Origin: CAYRHS01 sp964424125 | Lineage (GTDB): Bacteria > Actinomycetota > Acidimicrobiia > IMCC26256 > JAOSJL01 | NCBI GenBank assembly: GCA_964424125.1 | Contig: CAYRHS010000096.1 | Span: 1 to 11,891 of the forward strand | Length of the DNA: 11,891 bases | Reading direction: 5' to 3' | Shown here: one piece after another, positions 5,542 to 10,586 of the stretch | How the letters are laid out: every line of letters starts with the position of its first letter | How positions within the stretch are numbered: the first letter of the stretch is position 1 | The notes under the pieces: model-generated | The model's database searches: none | Seen by the model: only the letters and a program-made list of their open reading frames with translations | Told to the model about the DNA's origin: nothing | Program-made: the position numbers and the translations under genes

Positions 5542-6930
5542 TTAGTTCGCGCGGCTCGGAGGCGCCGCGGCACGGAGCCGGACGGCCACGTCGAGACCCG
5601 AGGGTTCTGCGGCCCGAAGATCCACCGTTCCGCCGCCGGCGGTCACGAGCTGGTCGACGATGGCCAGCCCCAGGCCCGACCCGCCCGAGCGCGCGCTCCC
5701 ACCCCGCCAGAACCGGTCCAGGGCACGCGCTCGGTCTTGTGCGCTCATCCCCGGCCCCTGGTCGACCACGTGGATCGTCACGGCGTCGTGGTCACGCTCG
5801 ACCCGGACCGTGATGACGGATCCGGGCGGAGCGACGTCGAGCGCGTTGTCGAGCAGGTTGTCGAGCACCTGTTCGAGGCCGCCTTCCACCGCGAGCGCGC
5901 CAGCCGACGCGGGAGCGTCGACGTCGATTCGAGCCCCGCGTTCCTCCGCGAGGGCTTCCCATGCGTCGGCACGCTCACGCGCGACTGCGGCCGCGTCGAC
6001 CGTCACCCGCTCCGGGCGCGTGCCTTCGGCTCGCGTGATCGTCAGGAGCCCCTCCACGAGCCGGCTGAGCCGGGTCGCCTCGCCGACGGCCGCGTCGAGG
6101 TCGTCGCGCCCGGAGTCCGGGGCGCCCGCCCCGAGGTTCTCCAGCCGGAGCCGGAGCGCGGTGAGCGGCGTGCGGAGCTGGTGCGACGCGTCGGCCACGA
6201 ACGCGCGCTGCGAGCTCACGAGCTCCTCGAGCCGGGCCGCCGTCCGGTTGAACTGGCGGGCGAGCGAGCGCACCTCGGGCGGGCCGCGGTCCACCTCGGC
6301 GCGCGCCGAGAGGTCGCCCGCCGCGATGGCCACGGCCGCGGCGTCGAGCGCCCGGACGGGTTGGGTCACCGACCGGGCGAGGAGGAAGCCGACGACGCTG
6401 ACCGCCGCCAGCACGATCAGCCCGATCAGACCGAGAGTGAGCCAGTTGCGGCGGATGCGGGCGTCGACTTCCGCCGTCTCCCTGGTGACGCGGACCGCGC
6501 CGTGGACCTCGCCCGCGGAGGCGACGGGCACGGCGACGAAGAGAATGCGCTCGCCGAGTGTTTCCGAGTAACGGGTGCCGGAGACCCGGTCACCGGCCAG
6601 GGCCTGCTCGAACTCGGGGCGGGTGGAGAAGTCCCGTCGGTTGGCGGCGGGATCGTCGGAGTCGGCGACGCTGATGCCGTCTGCGTCCACCACGACGACC
6701 CGTGCACCGGTCCGATCCTGGTAGTCCGCGGCGATCGTCACCGGATCCGGACCGGTGCCCTCCTCCAGGCTCTCCTCGACGAGCGTGGCGATGACGGTCG
6801 CGTCGCGCTCGAGGTCGGTGGTGAGCGCGGAGCGTTCGTTGTGGGCGAAGTTGATGCCGAGCGGGATGCCGAGCACGAGCAACGTGAACGCGCTGATCGT
6901 CAGATAGCTGAGGAGGAGGCGTCGGGTCAT
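5542..6930 (-). CDS. Two-component sensor histidine kinase (HAMP, HisKA)
   Basis: The protein is 462 aa. TM1 at ~5-27; an extracytoplasmic sensor segment ~30-160 resembling a PAS/Cache-like fold (VVVVDADGISVADSDD, ILFVAVPV, VHGAVRVTRE); TM2 at ~163-184; HAMP ~185-238 with a conserved Pro (SVTQPVRALD). The DHp domain carries phospho-acceptor H250 in ADASHQLRTPL. The catalytic ATPase domain has N box NLLDNALD, G1 DQGPGM and G2 GGSGLGLAIV. Architecture and length are typical of membrane sensors paired with OmpR-type regulators. The ATG overlaps the regulator's stop by 4 nt (ATGA), so the pair is translationally coupled. The frame continues upstream to 6978, but that lies in the regulator's coding region. 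The signal is unknown; the divergent redox operon suggests an envelope redox or metal cue (inference). Confidence 0.95.
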   Translation of the reverse strand: MTRRLLLSYLTISAFTLLVLGIPLGINFAHNERSALTTDLERDATVIATLVEESLEEGTGPDPVTIAADYQDRTGARVVVVDADGISVADSDDPAANRRDFSTRPEFEQALAGDRVSGTRYSETLGERILFVAVPVASAGEVHGAVRVTRETAEVDARIRRNWLTLGLIGLIVLAAVSVVGFLLARSVTQPVRALDAAAVAIAAGDLSARAEVDRGPPEVRSLARQFNRTAARLEELVSSQRAFVADASHQLRTPLTALRLRLENLGAGAPDSGRDDLDAAVGEATRLSRLVEGLLTITRAEGTRPERVTVDAAAVARERADAWEALAEERGARIDVDAPASAGALAVEGGLEQVLDNLLDNALDVAPPGSVITVRVERDHDAVTIHVVDQGPGMSAQDRARALDRFWRGGSARSGGSGLGLAIVDQLVTAGGGTVDLRAAEPSGLDVAVRLRAAAPPSRAN

Positions 6931-7586
6931 CTCGGCCCGACGAGTCGGAAGCCCACGCCGCGGACGGTCTCGATCCATTCCGGGTCGCCGAGCTTCTTGC
7001 GAAGGGAGGCGACGTGGACGTCGAGCGTCTTCGTGGGTCCGTACCAGTGGGCGTCCCAGACCGACTCCATGATCGTCTGGCGGTCGAAGACGGCGCCGGG
7101 GTCGTCGGCGAGGAACGCGAGGAGGTCGAACTCCTTGGGCGTGAGCTCGACCTCCTCTTCGTCGAGCGTGACCCGACGCGTCCGGCGGTCGATCAGCAGG
7201 CCGCCGACCGTGGTCGGAGCGGCGACGTCGGCTCTGGAGCCGCTGCGGCGCAGCACGGCCCGGATACGGGCGAGGAGCTCCCGGAACCCGAAGGGCTTCA
7301 CGACGTAGTCGTCGGCGCCGAGCTCGAGGAGCAGCACGCGGTCGATCTCCTCACCGCGCGCGGTCACGACGATGATCGGTACCTCCGAGACGGCGCGCAG
7401 CCGGCGGCACACCTCGTTGCCGTCGATGTCGGGGAGGCCCAGGTCGAGGAGCACGAACTCGAAGCCGGCGGCAGCCAGCGCCTCCGCCCCCGACGTGACG
7501 TGCTCCACGTCGAAGCCTTCCCGCTCGAGTCCCGAGGCCAGGGGAACGGCGATGGAGTCGTCGTCCTCGACGAGCAGCAGTCTCAT
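6927..7586 (-). CDS. OmpR/PhoB-family response regulator
   Basis: The protein is 219 aa. Receiver domain 1-~112 with acidic pocket E7-D10 (VEDDD), phospho-acceptor D48 (LLDLGLPDIDG), T75 (VVTARG) and K97 (YVVKPF). The C-terminal winged-helix DNA-binding domain (~125-219) has ELTPKEFDLLAFLADDPG, the recognition-helix region TLDVHVASLRKKLGD, and the closing WIETVRGVGFRL hallmark. The frame extends far upstream (to 8714), but this extension is antisense to the divergent operon; ATG 7586 begins the canonical MRLLLVEDD and has GAGGGAG just before it. It is the first gene of the regulator-kinase pair, divergent from the operon starting at 7729 with a 142-bp shared intergenic region. It probably regulates itself and that operon. 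Confidence 0.96.
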   Translation of the reverse strand: MRLLLVEDDDSIAVPLASGLEREGFDVEHVTSGAEALAAAGFEFVLLDLGLPDIDGNEVCRRLRAVSEVPIIVVTARGEEIDRVLLLELGADDYVVKPFGFRELLARIRAVLRRSGSRADVAAPTTVGGLLIDRRTRRVTLDEEEVELTPKEFDLLAFLADDPGAVFDRQTIMESVWDAHWYGPTKTLDVHVASLRKKLGDPEWIETVRGVGFRLVGPR

Positions 7587-7625
7587 CTCCCTCACTGTCC
7601 TCGACCGAGAGCCGTGGCGAAACCG

Positions 7626-7642
7626 TCTTAGCCGAATCTTGG
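7626..7642. promoter_or_regulatory. Candidate response-regulator box, direct repeat with 11-bp period
   Basis: TCTTAG (7626-7631) and TCTTGG (7637-7642) are near-identical hexamers whose starts are 11 bp apart (one helical turn). This is the geometry of tandem OmpR/PhoB-family half-sites. It is the AT-richest part of the divergent intergenic region and lies ~35-50 bp upstream of the candidate -10 at 7677. Binding is inference. Confidence 0.45.
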
Positions 7643-7655
7643 AACGCAGCTGGGC

Positions 7656-7682
7656 CGGTCCAGGGGACCGCTTCCGTACCGT
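7656..7682 (+). promoter_or_regulatory. Inverted repeat plus -10-like hexamer upstream of the redox operon
   Basis: CGGTCC-AGG-GGACCG (7656-7670) is a perfect 6-bp-arm inverted repeat. It is followed 6 nt later by TACCGT (7677-7682), the same TANNNT hexamer seen at two other starts in the window. A transcript would begin near 7690. The repeat covers the -35/spacer region, so it may be an operator. No TTGACA-like -35 is visible. Confidence 0.4.
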
Positions 7683-7694
7683 CATGGGCTGTGA

Positions 7695-7720
7695 CGGGCG
7701 TGGAGCACGCCCGGGGAGGG
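7695..7720 (+). promoter_or_regulatory. Leader hairpin abutting a strong Shine-Dalgarno
   Basis: CGGGCGTG-GAG-CACGCCCG (7695-7713) is a perfect 8-bp stem with a 3-nt loop in the predicted 5' leader. Its last base is the first base of GGGGAGGG (7713-7720), the SD located 8 nt before ATG 7729. It may stabilise the mRNA or tune ribosome access; as DNA it could also be an operator. Confidence 0.5.
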
Positions 7721-7728
7721 ATCCAGCC

Positions 7729-8145
7729 ATGACTCGAAGGACGATCCTGGCCACGGCGGGGGCGATCGCCCTGACGGTGGTCGCCGGCACCGCAGCAGTG
7801 GCCGCCAACGTCGGCCTGCTCGGTTCGACGACCGACGACACGGTCGGCGAGCTGAGCCCGGTCACCGCCGTGGCCGACACGAGCACGACGACGACGGCAC
7901 CCCCCGAGATCGAGACGGTGATCGTCGACGAGCCGGTGCCCGCTGGGTCGTCGGGCTCCGGGGCGGCTGCGCCGACGGGCACCGCGCCTGCGGCGACCGC
8001 ACCGGCGCCGGCTCCTGCCCCTGCTCCGGCGGCGTCCGCCAGCCCGCCGCCCACGATCGCGGACGACCACAGCGCGTTCGAGGACGAGGCCGAGCACGAG
8101 GCCGAGCCCGAGGACCGGTTCGAGGGGAGCGAGGACGATGACTGA
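7729..8145 (+). CDS. Small membrane-anchored or exported protein with acidic C-terminal tail
   Basis: The protein is 138 aa. An N-terminal MTRR followed by a hydrophobic helix (~5-27) is a signal peptide or anchor. Then come a Thr-rich stretch (TSTTTTAPPE ~51-60), a short ordered-looking segment ETVIVDEPVPAGSSGSG (~62-78), an Ala/Pro linker (APAPAPAPAP ~91-100), and a strongly acidic, His-containing tail (DDHSAFEDEAEHEAEPEDR ~112-130, ending EDDD). No domain is recognisable. The acidic tail could bind cations or a basic partner (inference). SD GGGGAGGG is 8 nt upstream of the ATG, making it the first gene of the plus-strand operon. Its stop overlaps the next gene by 8 nt (ATGACTGA). Layout TM-TT-AP-VIV-SSGSG-linker parallels the next protein, suggesting an acidic/basic pair. 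Confidence 0.82.
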   Translation: MTRRTILATAGAIALTVVAGTAAVAANVGLLGSTTDDTVGELSPVTAVADTSTTTTAPPEIETVIVDEPVPAGSSGSGAAAPTGTAPAATAPAPAPAPAPAASASPPPTIADDHSAFEDEAEHEAEPEDRFEGSEDDD

Positions 8146-8593
8146 CGGGAGCGACGCGCCCGTTCCCGACTCGACGGGGAGGCCCCGACGGGCCTCCCGT
8201 CGACGCTCCTCCCGGGCGCCTGCTTCGCGCATCCTCGTTGCCGGGCTGAGCCTCTCGGCGACCCTCGGTCTGGTGGCCGCGATGAGCGCAGGCTCGTCGA
8301 GCGGTGCCTCGGAGACCGCGGCCGTGGTGACGACGGCACCCCAGGTGGAGCCGGCACCGACTCCCGCCCCGCCTCCACCGCGCAAGATCGTGCGGGTGAT
8401 CGTCCGCCGGCACGTCGCAGCCGCTCCCCCCGCGGGGACGTCCTCCGGATCCGGGTCGGGTTCGTCGGCCTCGACTCCCGCAGCCCCGACGCCGGCACCG
8501 GCTGCCAGCGCACCGGCTGCCGCCCCCCCCCCCCCCCCCCCGCCGGCCCCGGCTCCGGCCCCCGCAGCCCCCGTGAGCCGTGGCAGTCGCTGA
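8138..8593 (+). CDS. Basic Pro/Ala-rich single-pass membrane protein of the redox operon
   Basis: The protein is 151 aa. An Arg-rich cytoplasmic N-terminus (GRPRRASRRRSSRAPASR, ~14-31) precedes a TM helix at ~32-50 (ILVAGLSLSATLGLVAAM), so the rest should be external. Right after the helix is SGASET (55-60), which partly resembles the S-G-A-[TS]-x-[TS] sequence flavinylated by ApbE enzymes but lacks the usual surrounding FMN-binding domain. Then VVTTAP, a basic beta-like segment RKIVRVIVRRHV (82-93), an SSGSGSG linker, and a Pro/Ala tail partly encoded by a 19-C run. Family not recognised. The start overlaps the preceding gene by 8 nt and the end overlaps apbE by 14 nt. Inference: an accessory subunit or substrate of the flavin/heme module. 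Confidence 0.8.
   Translation: MTDGSDAPVPDSTGRPRRASRRRSSRAPASRILVAGLSLSATLGLVAAMSAGSSSGASETAAVVTTAPQVEPAPTPAPPPPRKIVRVIVRRHVAAAPPAGTSSGSGSGSSASTPAAPTPAPAASAPAAAPPPPPPPAPAPAPAAPVSRGSR
8171..8203. repeat. Strong inverted repeat inside the second operon gene
   Basis: The 5' arm (8171-8185) and 3' arm (8190-8203) form a 14-bp stem with a single bulged G (8179) and a CGAC loop. It lies about 33 nt downstream of the start of the 8138 gene, in codons for the Arg-rich N-terminus. It is much longer than the other incidental stems seen here. It might act as an intra-operon attenuator, processing site or protein-binding site. Confidence 0.6.
8523..8541 (+). repeat. 19-nt poly-C homopolymer
   Basis: There are nineteen consecutive C residues within codons for a Pro run of the 8138 protein, ~40 nt upstream of the apbE start. 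Homopolymers of this length are prone to slippage in replication and sequencing. A length change would move the end of the reading frame: one alternative frame ends at TGA 8574-8576, just before apbE, another at TGA 8608-8610 inside it. Confidence 0.97.
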
Positions 8594-9491
8594 CCTCGAG
8601 TTCCGCGTGATGGGCTGTGCTGCCCGCGTGCTCGTCGTCGACGGCGACGACGGCATGGCCCGGGCGGCGCGCGCTCGCCTCGAACAACTCGAGGACCGCT
8701 GGAGTCGGTTCCACTCGGCGAGCGAGCTCGCGCAGCTCAACGCCTCACCCGGAGTTCCCGTCGTCGTGTCGACGGACACTTTCCGGCTCGTGGAGCGCGC
8801 CGTGCACGCGTGGAACGAGACGGGCGGGGCGTTCGACCCCACCGTGCTCGATGCGCTCGAAGCCGCCGGCTACGACGCCAGCTTCGAGACGCTCCCCTCC
8901 GCGCGCCCGACCGTCGGCGGCGGCGGCCCCGCGCCCGGTTGTGGTGCGGTCGCGCTCGACCCGCAGGTGCGAGCCGTCACCCTGCCGCCCGGCGCGCGGC
9001 TCGACCCGGGAGGGATCGGGAAGGGCCTCGCCGCCGACCTGGTGGCTTCGGAGCTGGTCGGCGCGGGGGCGGCCGGGGCGATGGTCGACGTCGGAGGCGA
9101 CGTGCGGGTCCACGGAGCCGGCCCCGAGGCGGGGGCGTGGACCGTGCTCCTCGAGGACCCCGACCGGCCGGGCGCGCCCGCCGCGAGCGTCCGGCTCGCG
9201 GACGGGGGCGTGGCGACGAGCACGCCGCGCTTCCGGCAGTGGCGCATGGGCGACACCGATGCCCACCACCTGATCGACCCTGCATCCGGACGGCCCGTCG
9301 ACACCGCGTTGGCCGGGGTGACCGTGGTCGCGGGCGAAGCATGGTGGGCCGAGGCGCTCACGAAGGCCGCGTTCGTCCTCGACCGCGAGACCGCCCGCAC
9401 GCTCATCGAAACGAATCACGCCGCGGCCCTCTTCTTCGACGCCGACGGCAGTCGTGTCGAGACCGAGTCGTTCGCGCGGTGGGCGGCGTGA
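8580..9491 (+). CDS. apbE: FAD:protein FMN transferase (ApbE family), atypical metal-site motif
   Basis: The protein is 303 aa. Family features in order: EFRVMGC (7-13), WSRFHSASELAQLN (41-54), GGAFDPTV (82-89), LDPGGIGKGLAAD (141-153), VDVGGDVRVHG (169-179), HLIDPASGRPV (230-240). ApbE enzymes cleave FAD and attach FMN to a Thr/Ser of target redox proteins. The usual metal-binding motif near the C-terminus, A-D-A-(x)2-T, reads AEALTKAAF (257-265): Asp is replaced by Glu and the Thr position is Ala. There is no signal peptide or lipobox, so the enzyme looks cytoplasmic, unlike many envelope ApbEs. GTG 8580 is needed to keep the first conserved strand; there is no SD, and the 14-nt overlap with the previous gene suggests coupling. 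No canonical FMN_bind partner is in the window. It overlaps the next gene by 4 nt (GTGA). Confidence 0.92.
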   Translation: MAVADLEFRVMGCAARVLVVDGDDGMARAARARLEQLEDRWSRFHSASELAQLNASPGVPVVVSTDTFRLVERAVHAWNETGGAFDPTVLDALEAAGYDASFETLPSARPTVGGGGPAPGCGAVALDPQVRAVTLPPGARLDPGGIGKGLAADLVASELVGAGAAGAMVDVGGDVRVHGAGPEAGAWTVLLEDPDRPGAPAASVRLADGGVATSTPRFRQWRMGDTDAHHLIDPASGRPVDTALAGVTVVAGEAWWAEALTKAAFVLDRETARTLIETNHAAALFFDADGSRVETESFARWAA

Positions 9492-10144
9492 ACCCCCAGA
9501 CCTGGTGGTACGTCGCCCGTGCGGGCGGGATCGTGGCGTGGGCGCTGCTCACCGTGGCCGTCGTGTGGGGCCTGCTGCTCTCGACGCGCGTGCTCGGCAG
9601 GAAGCCGACGCCGGCCTGGCTCACCGATCTCCACCGGTTCCTCGGTGGATTCGCGGTCGTGTTCACCGGCGTCCACCTCGCCGGCCTCGTGGCCGACAGC
9701 TACGTGCACTTCGGCGCCGCGGACCTCCTCGTCCCGTTCGCCTCGAGCTGGCGTCCCACCGCGGTCGCGGCGGGTGTGGTGGCGATGTACCTCCTCGTCA
9801 CCGTCGAGGTCACCTCGCTGTTCATGCGGTACCTCCCGAGGAAATGGTGGCGGGGGATCCACCAGACGAGCTTCGCGGTCTTCGTCCTCGCAGGCCTCCA
9901 CGGTGTGTTCGCCGGCACGGACGCCCGCAACGTCTTCTTCCTCGTCGGATCGCTCAGCGCCCTCGCCGCGGTCGCGTTTCTCGGCGTTGCGCGCTTCATC
10001 GCCGGGCGCGGGAAGCTCGCCCCGAAGCGCGCCGACTCGAAGCCGAGACCTTCCCGCGCGTTCGAACCCGTGCCCCGAGCCCGGCCGGTCGCGACCGAGC
10101 GCCGGGAGCGCGCCACCCACACGCACGTCGCGTCACGCTCGTAG
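9488..10144 (+). CDS. Ferric-reductase-like di-heme transmembrane protein
   Basis: The protein is 218 aa, with about five TM helices (~13-32, 48-69, 92-113, 124-142, 149-170). Two helices carry paired histidines: H49-x13-H63 (LHRFLGGFAVVFTGVH) and H125-x12-H138 (HQTSFAVFVLAGLH). These are the spacings of the heme b ligands in the ferric reductase/NADPH oxidase membrane domain, so two stacked b hemes across the membrane are predicted. There is no FAD or NAD(P)H-binding domain; after the last helix only a basic Pro/Arg tail with HTH (211-213) remains. Electrons must therefore come from or go to a separate protein, consistent with a flavin-attaching enzyme encoded just upstream. The GTG start overlaps the apbE stop (GTGA). 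Last gene of the operon. YedZ/MsrQ-like roles are an alternative, but no MsrP-type gene is present. Confidence 0.9.
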   Translation: MNPQTWWYVARAGGIVAWALLTVAVVWGLLLSTRVLGRKPTPAWLTDLHRFLGGFAVVFTGVHLAGLVADSYVHFGAADLLVPFASSWRPTAVAAGVVAMYLLVTVEVTSLFMRYLPRKWWRGIHQTSFAVFVLAGLHGVFAGTDARNVFFLVGSLSALAAVAFLGVARFIAGRGKLAPKRADSKPRPSRAFEPVPRARPVATERRERATHTHVASRS

Positions 10145-10249
10145 CTCCGGTCGCTCGATCGACGGACGGCGCACGGAGGTGCCACACTGACACCGCGACA
10201 GCGCGGTGCCGCAGGGGCCCGTGGCGTCGCCGCGACGATGGGGGTTTCG

Positions 10250-10564
10250 ATGCGGTTCTTGGTGATGAGCAACACGCGTGAGGCGATGCCGCCCGAAGCG
10301 GCGCCGATGCTGGTCCCCGCGATGCGAGCCTGGGTGGCCGAGCATCGGGGCAGCGGGGCCATCGTCGACATCTGGAGCTTCGCCGGGATCGCGGGCGGCG
10401 GCGGCATCCTCGACGTCGATTCGCACGAGCAGCTCGACGAGGTCATGTCCGGCTTCCCGTTCGGCCCCTTCTCCGACGTCGAGATCTATCCGCTGAGCGA
10501 CCTCGACGCGTCGTTGACGAACCTCGAAACCACGATGGCGCGGATGCAGCAGGCGATGGGCTGA
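10250..10564 (+). CDS. Muconolactone delta-isomerase-like small protein
   Basis: The protein is 104 aa, soluble, single domain. MRFLVMSN, a MVPAMRAW-like helix (PMLVPAMRAWVAEH), then GGGGILDVDSHEQLDEVMSGFPFGPFSDVEIYPLSDL fit the muconolactone isomerase/YciI-type alpha-beta (ferredoxin-like) fold found in many small actinobacterial proteins. True isomerase activity is unlikely to be inferable, and no aromatic-degradation genes are nearby. ATG 10250 is chosen over ATG 10238: it has GGGGG 5 nt upstream and begins at the conserved first strand. The preceding ~105 nt (10145-10249) hold no gene. It converges on the serine hydrolase gene with a 22-nt gap and no obvious terminator hairpin. Confidence 0.82.
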   Translation: MRFLVMSNTREAMPPEAAPMLVPAMRAWVAEHRGSGAIVDIWSFAGIAGGGGILDVDSHEQLDEVMSGFPFGPFSDVEIYPLSDLDASLTNLETTMARMQQAMG

Positions 10565-10586
10565 CCCGAGGAGCGAACCGCGGCGC

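Noticed and set aside
4101..5813. 570-codon plus-strand open frame across the dehydrogenase operon start and kinase end
   Set aside because: It crosses intergenic sequence and two opposite-strand genes with no domain pattern and low-complexity composition.
5737..7308. 523-codon plus-strand open frame opposite the kinase and regulator
   Set aside because: It is an antisense shadow of two canonical signalling genes whose motifs are all on the minus strand.
7587..8714. N-terminal extension of the response regulator to a 595-aa protein
   Set aside because: It would run through the divergent operon's coding regions; MRLLLVEDD is the canonical receiver start.
8880..8945. Region between the GGAFDPTV and LDPGGIGKG motifs of ApbE examined for a frameshift
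   Set aside because: The frame is continuous and both flanking motifs are in frame; the Gly-rich stretch is a variable loop.
10145..10249. 105-nt gap after the redox operon examined for a terminator or small RNA
   Set aside because: Only short palindromes such as TCGATCGA are present; there is no stem with a T-run or conserved RNA pattern.
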